From positions 3,906,001 through 3,970,000 of the forward strand of contig NC_064681.1 of assembly GCF_023278565.1 (NCBI RefSeq): a stretch of DNA of 64,000 nucleotides. The letters are read 5' to 3'. The translations under genes were made by a program, and so were the position numbers. The notes beneath the pieces were generated by a model. The model saw only the letters and a program-made list of their open reading frames with translations. It was not told where the DNA came from and ran no database searches. Shown here piece by piece: positions 35,068 to 47,821 of this stretch; position 1 is the stretch's first letter, and the number at the start of each line of letters is the position of its first letter. The stretch comes from Colletotrichum lupini. Taxonomy: Eukaryota; Ascomycota; Sordariomycetes; Glomerellales; Glomerellaceae.

Positions 35068-36410
35068 TGGACGATGTGAGAGTATCATCATCAGTGAGAG
35101 ATCCGGAGGGGCTCACGACCTAGTCTGACCACATGAGGGAGATGGGCATACCGCAGCAATTCGCGAGGGGTCAAGGCTGAGCGATTAGACGACCAGCATT
35201 CGGGTGATGAGGAGCACAAGCATCGCTCACTTCCTCCGTCTCTTCACCATTTCTCTCATCTATGATTGTGGGGGAATGAGAGAGATGAAGAAGATGACGA
35301 TGAAGAAATCAAAGAGCAAGCCAATGGAGACACAAGAGGCCCTTCGGGGTCAGTCAAGTGGCTTGGTGAATGGCGGGGAATCTTGGGTCAAGACGACGAC
35401 GGGTGTGAGTGAGACATCACCAGCGTCGGGATGGTCTCATTTGGAGACTGCATGCGAAGCATAACTTCGACCGAAAACGAATGAAATTGATGAGATTGGT
35501 CACTCATCCACTCATGCTATTATGTGCTGTCTACTCACAATGAGCTGATGGTGAAGATTCTCAGCTGATTGCTTCTTGAGAAAATGCGTAAAATATTAAG
35601 TGTGAGATGGCAGGTCGTCGAACATTTAAGTGAATGAGCTAAGGGCTACCATATTTCGAACTAAAGGAATTCATCATGAAATTGGAGATTTGAGTGAAAA
35701 AGAAATGAAAAAAATGTCCGAGACTGAGACTGGTGGTGTGTGAGTGACGGCGGGCAGGATTCAGCTGGTGAAGCGTGGCAGCGCAGCCAACTTTCCCACG
35801 CCAGTGATGTGGGGACGGCTAAAGAGAGACTAGCGTAGATCGAAGCTCCAAAGTCGCCGATTATCTCATCTGCGAACACCCAAGGCGTCGAATTGTTAGT
35901 GATTTACCTCATTCCCGGCACTGCACAGGGAATGCCCCGCTGTCGGTCGACGTCACCTGCGGCAGGAAGAGGACAAGCTCCTGTCGGACCTTCTCTTTGG
36001 TGCCAACAACAAAAACAGGGAACCCGGCCGCGCGAAGAGGAGACGAGAATGCGACGGCCGCTGCTGCACCTCCTCAGAGTCAGGAGCCGAACCTAGGATT
36101 TTTCTCCTGTTTCTTGATCCTTTGGCTTTTTGATCAATTGCCAGCTTCGATCCAGGAAGTCATCTCCTGTGAGCTCTTGTCAATTAGTTCTCGTTGCTCG
36201 ACACCTGCTTCCACGATCCGATCGCGCCGATTCCTTCGATTGATCGACTATTCGTTCAAACGGACAGAGCGTTACGTGAAAGTGTTCCTGATTCCTCACA
36301 AAACGAAGCAATCGCGGTTGTCATGGCCAACTTCAACTGGGTGTCCCGTTTGCTGGGGTGGGATAGGCATCCACGCCATCATCACGACTTCCACTCGGAC
36401 TGGATCCGCG
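35068..36410. other. Intergenic region before the TRP channel gene
   Basis: About 1.3 kb without a recognised gene. It probably holds the FSH1 terminator and the channel promoter and leader. Frames at 35204-35464 and 35893-36096 look non-coding. Confidence 0.5.
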
Positions 36411-38598
36411 ATGACCGAAGACGCCGTACGTACTCCTGCTAATCGACCCCCCTCTTCCTTCGGCACGCCATGGAACCCCCTCAATCAGTTTCAACAGCTT
36501 ACACTTGGGCCTGTTGCCCCCATCTAGTCCTGCCGCAATATCGAAGCGAGCATCTCGAGTCCGCGATCCCTGCCCCCGAAGTAACAAAGATTGCCCTCAA
36601 GCTTCGACACCTGATTGAGCTGGCAGTCCCCTGCGAATTGGACGAAGTCGAGATCACAAAGGCGCATAGCAAGATCATCACGACCAACGTCGTCAAGGCC
36701 GCCAAGGAAGCTGGCGGCTCGCACTACGGATCATGTGTTGTCTTCTGCTTGATTGTCTGCAAGAGATGGTTCAAGCACCAGGCCTTGGCTGAGCTCTGGG
36801 ACGCCGACCTACACAGAGTGCGCGCCGTCGCTTGTGAGGTTATTGCGAAGCAGATGTATGTACTTCTAACGCCACTGTCCAGAGAAGACACCCAGGAGAC
36901 TAACAGCTGTATACAGCATCGAAACCGAAGACGACCTTCAATATCTAATGCACTCCGTTCTCCTCCGCCGATACTCTGTAGTTGTGGACGGCGAAGCCAC
37001 ACCGCCCGCGAACGCTATCGAAAAGGCCGTCGATCTCCACGCCGTCAGAGTCATTGGCTCTTCGGGATACCAAAAATGCATTTCATACCTGTGGAAGGGA
37101 TGGTTGGTCCAGGACGAAGACGACCCTGCAGTATTCGTCGACTACAAGGACAAGACGAATCCGTCCTTCCTCGTGCACATGGATCCCGACCGCATCCATG
37201 CTCCCATGTACCAGAATGCCACTCAGGTGCTTATCTCCCTCATCTACATTGGTCTCTACACTGCCGTCATCAACTCGGTCAACGCCAAGGGTGTTTTGGA
37301 CGCGGCTGAGGTGTTGTTGTACATCTTCACCCTCGGCTTTATCTGCGAGGAGGTCACCAAGTTCTGGAAGGCCGGCTACCACATTCTGGGTTTCTGGAAC
37401 GCATTCAATGGCGTTCTCTACACCTTCATCACGCTATCCCTGATTCTTCGCATAATCGGCCTTACCCACGACGAGGGTGAACCCGCGCGGAAAATGTACA
37501 GTGAACTGAGCTACAACTTCTTGGCTTTCAGCGCACCCATGATTTGGTCTCGCCTTTTGCTTTATCTCGACAGCTTCCGCTTCTTTGGAGCTATGCTTGT
37601 CGTGCTAAAGGTCATGATGAAGGAGTCAATCATCTTCTTCGCCCTGCTTGCTGTGTTGATCATTGGATTCCTCCAGGCCTTTATTGGTCTCGACTTGGCA
37701 GACGACTTGGTGGCTGATGATATAACATTCATCATGTCAGCCATGGCTAACGCCATCATGCAGAGCCCCGACTTTGACGGATTCGACAGGTTCTCGCCGC
37801 CGTTCGGTATCATCCTGTACTACTGCTTCACGTTCATTGTCATGGTAAGTCGTGGTCCTATGAGAAGATGGGACCAGTTGCTGATTTGGATCGCAGGTCG
37901 TTTTGCTCAACATCCTCATTGCGCTGTACAACTCCGCATACGAAGACATTTACGACAACGCCAACGACGAGTACCTCGCGCTGTTTGCCCAGAAGACGAT
38001 GCAATTCGTCCGTGCCCCCGACGAAAACGTCTACATCCCGCCATTCAACCTCATTGAGATGATTGTCATTTGCCTCTTCTGGTGGATGGAGAAATCCAAG
38101 TTCGAGAAGATGAGCGACGTTATCATGGGAATCCTCTACTCGCCGGTCCTAGTTGTCGCCGCAATCTTCGAGACTCGCTCAGCCGCCGACATCAGGAGCA
38201 ACCGAGCGAGAGGTGAGGAAGACGACGACACAATCGAGGAGTGGGAGCAGATGATGGACCAGGTAGACTTCGAATCCGATGGATGGAACAAGGTCTGCGC
38301 AAGCGCCAAGACCAACTTGGAGCACGATCCTACGATCTACGAGGTGCAGCAGTTGCGAAGCGAAGTTGAAGAGCTCAAGAAAATGTTGGTCGAGATCTCC
38401 AAGGCCGTTTCGGCTGGAAATGCCGGTAACGGTCAGGCTTCGACCAACTTGATTGATCTGGGAGAGCCAGCCGAGAGCTCCTCCAGCAAGAAGAAGAATA
38501 AGAAGAAGGGCAAGAAGAACAAGAAGGAGAAGAAGGCAGGCGATGACGCCAAAGAAGCAGCAGCGGCAGCGTCCTCCAGCTCGAGCGATGAAGAGTGA
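36411..38598 (+). CDS. YVC1: YVC1-like vacuolar TRP cation channel (TRPY)
   Basis: Best model: exons 36411-36429, 36528-36855, 36917-37844 and 37897-38598 (658 residues, in frame). The 5' end is uncertain: the first intron needs a weak GTACTC donor, and a simpler start is the ATG at 36470 (671 residues, no first intron). Other introns have GTATG and GTAAG donors. The N-terminal cytosolic part has LRHLIELAVPCELDEVEI and VFCLIVCKRWFK stretches of fungal TRPY channels. Six to seven hydrophobic helices span about residues 215-480, including VLLYIFTLGFICEEVTKFW, SFRFFGAMLVVLKVMMKESI and IILYYCFTFIVM-VVLLNILIALYNSAYEDI, the pore-distal helix with the TRP-like turn. The C-terminus has a coiled-coil (QQLRSEVEELKKMLVEI) and a Lys/Glu/Ser tail. 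Likely role: Ca2+ release from the vacuole under osmotic stress. Confidence 0.88.
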
Positions 38599-39033
38599 AG
38601 AGCTTTCATCTGATGATTCTGGCAGTGCTGGGACCCTGCGCCGTGTGTTTTATTGAATTGAGTTTGTACATGTTATGGCTGTCACGTCATGTCACGCTGT
38701 TACGAGCTTGTTTTGTTTCGATTTCGGGAACCATGGTTACTGGTAGCTGGCAACTTGGGATACGAGTCAGGGAGATATTGGCGTCGGACATCAGTCATGG
38801 TTTGTAATAAGGCGAGGCATCGTGTTGAATAAGGCAAATCCAATTACCAATTTCGACGACTCCAGTGGAAACGCGCACCAGGACAGGTTAGATTGTGTGA
38901 GCAATGACAACACCTGGGAAGCGATTGAATCTCCGTGATCGGCTCCGGTGCGATGGTTCAGCCGAGAACTTGTGGCTCGACATGCAGAAGGGCCCCATTA
39001 TCGTCACTTGGCGGTCATTTTTCTGCACCGACT
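38599..39033. other. Intergenic region left of the gypsy element
   Basis: Channel 3' region and ordinary-composition DNA up to the target-site duplication. No gene seen. Confidence 0.55.
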
Positions 39034-39038
39034 ACATG
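39034..39038. repeat. Target-site duplication ACATG, left copy
   Basis: Abuts the left LTR and is repeated exactly at 47817-47821. Confidence 0.9.
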
Positions 39039-39221
39039 TGCCACACTACACAGCCACAGGCTATGTGCCACAACTGGTGGCGACCAGCCACAACTGTACA
39101 TAGGGGCTTCTGCCCACATTAGGGGCTTCTGCCTATATTAGGGGCTTCTGCCCATATTACCTAGCTAGAAGAATTAACCACTACTTAATATATTATATTA
39201 ACCCTATTTTTACCCCCGGTA
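39039..39221 (+). repeat. 5' LTR of the gypsy element
   Basis: 183 bp, TGCCAC to CCGGTA, alignable without gaps to 47634-47816. Its first 120 bases are almost free of RIP changes; its tail is mutated. Confidence 0.92.
39102..39158 (+). repeat. Three 19-bp tandem units in the 5' LTR
   Basis: Units 39102-39120, 39121-39139 and 39140-39158 each read AGGGGCTTCTGCC plus six bases, differing by transitions. The unit contains GGGGCTTCTGCCC, an imperfect dyad, so it could be a promoter or RNA element of the transposon. Confidence 0.88.
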
Positions 39222-42200
39222 ATTTAGTAGTATAACTTATAATACGACTTAGTACTAGGAATTTCTTTTTTACTAGCTTATTATTACTAAGATTTAATTT
39301 ACTAAATAATCCTTACTTTATTTTTATAAAAAATATAACTAATAATAGCTAAGCTAAAAGCTAAATAATTATTATGTTTTTATATTAATAATACGAACTA
39401 CTCTTACGTAGCGAGAGTTATAAATACTAACTGACGTTACGTAATATAAATATTATAGTAAGCTAATTAAATTATTAATACTCGTATTAATAAAGTCGAG
39501 CTAAACTACCCTATTAAATTTTTAGAATTAGTACGAGGAGTTAATATAATAATCCAATAAATCTATATTATAAAGTTCGATTATTAATTAACGTTATTTA
39601 ATAATACTTATTTAATAACTCCTACTTAACCGTAGTCGTTACTTATTATACCTTCGGTATTAGTAATAATACGTATTACTAACCTAAGTAACTATTTCGA
39701 TTTAAAAAGTCTTATTATTAATTTAAATAACTACTACTTACGCCCTTCTCTACTTAGTAATTATAATAAGTTAGTAGAGCTTTTTAAAATAGCGGATAGT
39801 AATATAAATAATAATAACTAGCTTATAAGTAATAATAACCCGATTAGTAGTCTCTTTATTAATATAATTACTTAAATTATTATAATAGTAGCCTTAACTA
39901 TAAATAATATAAATAATAATAACGATAATAACTAATAATTAACTCCTAGACCTAATAGTAATTAGTTTATACTCCTAAAGCTAGAGGAGATTGAATATTT
40001 CGATCTAACTAATTATAATAATTCGAAATATAGTATTACCTCTAGTACTAAGTTTACTACTTATACTAACGTTTATATTTTTTATAATAAGCTTTAGTAT
40101 TTCGTAGTAATTAGAGGTAACGTAGCTATTAAAAAGGTATAATTATCTTATTTACTAAGTATAGCGTTAGTATAATATACCGCTAAGCTTATATAATTAG
40201 AACGACTAGCTCTATCTAATTATAAAATATAGATTATTACTAAGACTTTATAAAAGCGGTTTAAATAAAATTCCTCTAAAGCCCTTAACGCATTATATAT
40301 ATAAAAACTTATAATTAGGGACCTTATTAATAAATATATAATTAGACTATTTATATAAATAATAATTAGTAACGTACGAAATATAGAGATTAATAACGTT
40401 TAGGTATAACTTAGAATTATTTTTAAAGCTCTTAATAATAAAATCTAAGTATAAGTAAAAAAGCTAATAATAATAATAATCTTAACTTAGTTCTTAGACT
40501 ACTTTAATAATAAAGAGAGTATCTTAATTTATATAGCTAAGGATAAATATTTTATATAAAATAATTACTAAGCATAATAAGTAATAACGAGCTCTTTATA
40601 TAATAATAACTTAGTCCCCGAACTAAAGTTAGTTTTATAAAAAAGAGGATATTGAAATACTCTCTATTTATTATAAAGACTAGAGTTTAATAATTACTAA
40701 TTAAACTATAATTACTAATAGTTTAATAAGTAATTTAATTATAATTAGTATAACGACTTTAATTATCCGAACGACCGTAGGCTACTTACTTAATATAATA
40801 ACTTATATAGAGGTAGTAATTCTTAAGAAGGTAATTAGTTAAATAATTAACTTACGACGTAAGCTAATAGTTAAATAACTAATATTACGTAATAAGCGTA
40901 GTAAAATACTTAGTCTTAGCTATACTAACCCCCCTAAATAAGAAGTTTTATAATACTACTATAATTTAGTAAATATACTTATAACCTTAGTAATAACTTT
41001 AATAAACTATACTAATAATATAATAATTACTATTTAAACCGTTCTAATTATAACTAATTACGTTATATATATATATAAGCCTACGTATTAAAAAAATAAA
41101 ACAAAGAGCTATTAGGATAAGAAGAGGATTAGAATTTAATATAAGCATATTATAATAATAACTAACTAAAAGAACTAGATATAGACGATAATTTTAATAA
41201 TACGGACTACGGACCTCTAAATTACGATCTAGTACTTATAATCGGGGATATAGTATTTTTTATTACTAGCTCTTTAAATATATATAATTATAAAAAATAT
41301 AATAAGTAATTCGCCTCGGGTAATAGACTATTTTAATATTTCCGTAACGTATATAACGTAAGTCTTTAATATAAACTATAAATACTAACGGCTAACGCCT
41401 TTTTTAAGATTCCCTAGTTATTAAATAATAAGGACTAGGGAAAAGCGTACTTAATAATATTATATTAATAATAAAAGATAATACGGTAACTACCTTGCTA
41501 ACGGTAAATACTCTAGTTATTAATAAAACTAGACTATTTATTATTATTTTTATTATAAATTCTAAGCTAGATATTAGGATATGATTTAGAATAAGAATAT
41601 TTACTATTATATAACTACGACTTATAACTTCCCTTAATAATAATACTAAGGAGGAGGTTTATATTAATATAAGCTATAATCGATCGATTACCGACTAATA
41701 ATAGATTATAGCTATTTTCTTATTTTTAAAAATTAAATAACGCGCCGTTCCTCTAACTATTAAAGGTATTAGAACAAATATATACTAAATATAAGACTAT
41801 ATAGTCTTTTTATTTTATATTAAGGGCACTACTATAAATAATAATATACTATTTTTAGTATACTTTATATAAAAAGTATTATTAATTAATAGCTTATAGA
41901 TAAATATATTAATTAATACTAATATTATAAGACTAGAAAAATTTAAAATCGACTTTACTACCTCTATTATTACTATTTAATTATATAATATTAACGTCCT
42001 AGCGTTTTATAATACTAAACGTAGACTACTTATTAAAGCTACGATTCGATCGGCTATAATAATAACTATATTACTATATATATTTTCCCTACTCCTAATT
42101 TTATATTTTATAATAACTAATAAAGACTTACTATTTAAGCTAGTACTATATAATAAGTTCGTATCCTATATATTATTAACTAACGAGAATATATACTATA

Positions 42201-45200
42201 TTATAACTATTAATAATATTAATAAACCTATTATAATCCCCGCAAAAGCTAAGGTCGGCTCCCTTAATTTAATTATTAAAAATACCTATTATTAATAAGT
42301 TAACGACGATTAAATAAGTATAGTAGCTAATTTCGGTAGTACGGATAGTAAACTAAATAAGGCTATAATTTCTAAGCTAATAAAAGTCTAGCCGACGGAC
42401 CGAATAAAGAAATATATAACTAGAATTATAATATATAACGGAGTTAATAAAGTAGACTATTTTATACCCCTATTAAACTATTTTTAAAACGTTTTTAAAA
42501 ACACCGGCTTTATTAATATTCTTAAAGATTAATAAATACGAATTATTTTTAAACTAAGCTAGGAAAAGGAGGTCCCTAAGATAAAGAAGATTTACTATTT
42601 AGGAGTTAATAAAAAAGAAGTCGTTTAGAAATAACTAAATATATTTATTAACTAGGGATAACTATATTATATTATAAACTTAGTACCGTTTTTATTTTTA
42701 GTTTTCGTAATATAATATAAAGTTAATAAAAAATAAAAAGGCCGCATAGTTATTAATATTTATAAACTAAATAAGATTATATTTTTAAATAGCTACTTAA
42801 TATAATCGTAGGACGATATTTTTAATATTATTAAAAATAAGCGCTATATTATAATTATGAATATAAGTTCGTTTTATTATTAATAATAAGTATACTCTAA
42901 ATCTCGCAACGCTTTTATACTTATTATACCTAACGGATAGTATATTTTTAATTATACTATAATAAGTTATAAAAACTTAAACGCCTATATCTAACGGTAA
43001 ATAAACGCCCTCTTTATAAACGTCTTAGCCCAATTATATTACGACGATATTATTAAATAATCCGATACGTTAAAGGAGTATATTGCTAACCTCGACGCCG
43101 TCTTTTATTTATTATAATAAAAAAATATTAATGTTAACTTATTAAAGACTTTTATAGGATTTCTAAGTACTACCGTTCTTAAATAACACGTTAATACCTT
43201 TGGCCTATTTATTATATCAAAAAAGTTAAATATTCTTAAATAATTTAAATATCTAACGACCTTTTATAACTTTAAGATATTTCTTAGCCTCGCAAAGTAC
43301 CTCTATAATAACGTCCTAGGATATATATCTATTATAGAACTACTAAAGTAATTAAAAACGGATTTATTATAATAAAAAACTAAAAATAGTAAATAAATTA
43401 CTAATAAGGATCCCGGGCGTAAATAATAAATAAAATCAGTCCTAATTATAATTATTAATAAGGAACGGTACGCGTTTAAGAAAGTACGTAGCGACTTATT
43501 AAATAATATTAAGTTATATTATTACGACTTAATACGACCGCTATTTATTAATTTTAATATAGCGGTAACGGGTATTAGTATTATAACTTATTACGTTAAG
43601 TTAGAAATATTATAAATAATTATAAATAATAAAAAGAAGCTAACTAAACTACTATTAAAGGGTACTATTTAACTAGTATTATATTTATTACGAACCCTAT
43701 CCGAGCTTAAAAAAAGATATTAGCTAATAGAAATAGAAATACTAAGTTTTATCTAGGTCTTAAAGAAATATAACTACTAAATCTCCGTATTAAAACTTAT
43801 TATAATAATTATTATTAATTATTCCGTTATTATAAGCTTATAACGATAATTAGATATTATTAATATTATAATAAATAGTACTAATAGTAAAAAACTAATT
43901 AGGGCGATAGAGTACGCTAGTTAATTTAATATTTAGGTTATATATAAGCTAAGTAAGGAACATATTATACCAAACGCGCTATTTAGATTATTAACCGACT
44001 TAGGATATAACGAGCTAAATTTAATAAATAGCGGCTTAGACGTTTTACTAAATAACGCACTAAATAATTAGGTAATATAAATATAAGTATAATTAGTTTT
44101 CCTAGCTAACGATACCTATACTATATAAATTAATCTACTACTAATACGTACGACTAACGACTAGTAACTAAAAGATAATATTATACTATTAATAACGTAA
44201 AATAGTACTAACATAATTCTTCTTAAAATAGTACCGAGTTTTAAAAAGAAAATTTAATAAGGCTATGATATAAACCTAGTCTTTAAATTTATTATTAAAA
44301 TAGTCCGTAATAATATAATACTACTTAAAGAGAACTATACCGAATTACTATTTCTTTTATATAAAGGACTATTATAAAAAGTAACGTATAGTATATATAA
44401 CTAATTATATATCCTTTAAATATACTACGCTAATATTTTTAAAACGGCCTATAGAAGAAACTATATAGATTATAATAAAATAGCTATAATACTATCTGGA
44501 TATTATATACTATAACTTATATAGAATTTAAAGCGCTATATCTAAAGTTACTTAACGTACTTAACAATAAAACTTAAAATATACTAACTATATAGTAGTA
44601 TATAACTTATTATACCGCTATTATATCCCTATTATATAATTACTATCGATTTTATTTTAGGACTACTAACCTTAAAAAAAGGATACGATTATATCCTATT
44701 AATAACTAATAAGATATCTAAATAAATTAGTTTAATACTTAGATATAAAATAATAATAATAAAAGAATAGGTAACGTTATTAATAAACTTCTTATAGCGC
44801 TATAACTAGGGATTACTAAAAGTAATCCTAAGTAATAAAGACCTTAAATTCTTTTTTATAATATAAAAATATATATAAAATAAGTACGGTAATAAACTAT
44901 TATACTTAGTAGCCTACTATTCCTAAACTAATAGCTAAAATAAATAGATAAACCTTATAGTTAAGTCGGTATTATGAATATATTTTATATTACTAAAATC
45001 CCTAGACCGATAGCTTAATAGTATTCCCTAACTATAATTCGAGATTAATAATAGTAAATTAGTAGTAATAACTAAGTTATGTAACGAAATTATTTTAGGA
45101 TTTACTCTTAATAATATTATTAACGTAGTTATAAACGTAATAAATAAATTACTAACTAAACTAAAAATATAACTTAAAATATATAACGCTATTACTATTA

Positions 45201-47633
45201 TAGCCGTCTAAATAAAATTATATTACGACTAAAAGCGCCTTACTAAATTTTTTAAAATTAAATAATATATTATATTAAAACTATACTGCGATTATAATAT
45301 ATTATAATTAACTATACTAAGAAAGAAATATTTATAATAATATACTAGGCCTTTTATAATCCTTAAATAAGTTAGATAACTCGTATATAGGCTCGACTTA
45401 CTTTAATACGCAAAAATATATAATATAATCTTAGTTAACTACTTAGAACTAGTACTACTACTTAATATTTATAAACGAGCACTACCGATATTAATAGTAA
45501 TTTTACTTACTAATTTACTAAAGAAAATTATTAACGTTTAATAAAATAAAAATAGACTATAGTTCTTATTATAACTAAAGGGACTAGGTAAATAATATAG
45601 ATAGTAGCTAGAACTTTCTTATAAAATTATTATAACGAGGTATTTACTACTATAAGAGAAAGAATATTTAATTTAACTAAATAATAATTCCTTTTTATAG
45701 TAGAGGATAGTATTAACTATTCCTAATTTTAAGTACTTACCTAAAGCTAAAGATCGAACTTACTATTTAATCTCGACTTTATATTACTTATAACTAGCTA
45801 TTTAAACCTTATCTCCGCCCACTTTAGCTATACTTTTTTTTTCCCCTTTATATACCTATATTAAAATAATATAACTAAGTAAGACTAATAATAGCCTTAT
45901 TAACTTAGCTAATTAAGTATATAATAAAAAAAGTACTAACTAAACGTTTATTAATAATCCTAATAATCTAATAACCCTTAATATCGATTATATAAATATT
46001 TTTAAGTTATTATAATACCTACTAGCTATTAAGAATAAAAATAACGGATTACTTAAAATAAGAAACGAGAATAACGACTTAGTAAATAAAGAGGACCCCG
46101 GACTTAAAATTAAATATAAGGGATTTATTAGTTTATTTAGCGTATATAACTTATTTATTATAAACTTATTTCCTAAGAAACTTAAAATACTTAATACTTA
46201 ACTCTTTATAACGCTAAATAATACTACCTAGAGAATTTAAAATTAAATAAATAGGAAGCTATTATCTTAGCTAGAGAAGATGATAGCTTAAACCCCGATT
46301 ATAATTAATAACGACTTATTATTTATAAAATTAGAAGTTAAAAATAAGAAAGCTAATAGTACGAAGTTATTATTAAATAATAATAACGATTTTTTAAAAA
46401 TCGAAAAAGGGATTAATAACGAGGAGTTTAATAAAGGAGAATTTAATAATAGCGTTCTACTTAATAAGAAACTATTAATAATAAAAAAACGTAAAACTAA
46501 AGGAATAAAGAATATAAGTAATAAAAAGCTAAAAGTAGCGACTTTATAAAAAAATCTTCCTTAGGACGATTTATTAAAAAAATTATTTATATTCTTAAAG
46601 CCGATTCTTAACGATCCCCTAGTATAACTAATTAGAATTAATCTAAGTATATTTATTTTAAATAAAATAACGCTTAAGTAGTACTACTTAATTCCTAAGT
46701 TAGTATAACGAGGTCGGCTATATAAAAAGAATTATAATAGCTTATATTATATTATAATATTCTTTAATAATAACTTAAATAATATTATTTTTTTAGAGTT
46801 TAATAAAATTTTAATTATAACGACTCTTTATTAAATATTTATAAATAATTAGAAGAAAAGTAACTTATTATTATATCTTATATATATAGAGCTTTATATA
46901 AAATTACTAAAAAAGAGGTAATGGTTAAGGAAATCGTAATAATAATATATTTATATAGCCTTAGCCCGTTAAAGAGTTAGTATAACTATTTTAATTAAAT
47001 TAAGCTATTAAAATACCTTACTATTTATAATTTTATAAAGCCTAGATATAACGATATATTAGATACGCTTTTTATTATTTATAAACAATAAAGGCTAGTA
47101 CTTCGAACTATTATTACGACTCTCGGGCCTTAATACTTATTTTTAAAATAATTAAAATAACTACTAATCGAAAAGGAAAAGCTTAGGGATATAATTTTAT
47201 AATATAATACGACCCTAGTCTAAGATAATAATAAAGAATTCTATAAGTTTATATAAAAAATTATTATTAAAACGATAATAAATAATAAAATAAGGATAAT
47301 TCTTTTTTAATAAGAGATATAGAAAAGAGGATAATAAAAAAAAATAGACTATGCAGCAAAAATAATTAATATAACGATTCTTAACGACGAGTAGAAAATA
47401 ATTTATAAAAGGGTACTCTATAATTTTAATACTAAACTACGGGGATAACTTAATAACTTATTACTAAAATATTATATTATTAAATATAATAATTACGACT
47501 ATTATAGAATATTTTAGGTAATATATTTATAACGATTATAATAGTATTATATTATAATAGCGTTATATTTAAAAGAAATAATTAGGGAATATAAGCGACG
47601 AGGACGTTATAAAATTTTAATTAAGGGGCAGGC

Positions 47634-47816
47634 TACTATATTATATAGCTATAGGCTATATGCTATAACTAGTAGCGACTAGCTATAACTATATATAGGG
47701 GCTTCTGCCCATATTAGGGGCTTCTGCCCATATTAAGGGCTTCTGCCCACATTACCTAGCTAGAAGAATTAACCACTACTTGACATATCACATTGACCCT
47801 ACCTTTGCCCCCGGCA
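47634..47816 (+). repeat. 3' LTR of the gypsy element
   Basis: 183 bp, TACTAT to CCGGCA. The first 65 bases are heavily mutated relative to the 5' copy, all as C-to-T or G-to-A; the last 60 bases are intact and keep the CA end. Confidence 0.92.
47697..47753 (+). repeat. Three 19-bp tandem units in the 3' LTR
   Basis: The same triple repeat as in the 5' LTR, at 47697-47715, 47716-47734 and 47735-47753. Copy number is unchanged between LTRs. Confidence 0.88.
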
Positions 47817-47821
47817 ACATG
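47817..47821. repeat. Target-site duplication ACATG, right copy
   Basis: Matches 39034-39038 and directly follows the LTR end. Confidence 0.9.

Larger units (their letters stand above)
39039..47816 (+). mobile_element. Full-length Ty3/gypsy (chromodomain-type) LTR retrotransposon, inactivated by RIP
   Basis: An 8,778-bp element with 183-bp LTRs, an ACATG duplication and a purine-rich tract (about 47,622-47,633) before the right LTR, so the coding strand is plus. Degraded reverse transcriptase lies around 42.7-43.4 kb (remnants resembling a RPLNKI...DDIFNIIKNKRYI pattern). Integrase lies around 44.64-45.5 kb (IDFILGLLTLKKGYDYIL, then a VAYYS*TNSQNK*INLIV core). The order RT then integrase is that of Ty3/gypsy, and a chromodomain-like remnant (NKNRL*FLL*LKGLGK) follows at about 45.53-45.64 kb. 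Gag would lie in 39.3-42 kb. Frames contain very many stops; composition is extremely AT-rich, with CpA/TpG almost absent. About 1.9 kb follows the chromodomain and I cannot assign it. Confidence 0.9.

Noticed and set aside
39102..39158. Short regular repeats that could be taken for a CRISPR array
   Set aside because: Units abut without spacers, occur in both LTRs and the genome is eukaryotic.
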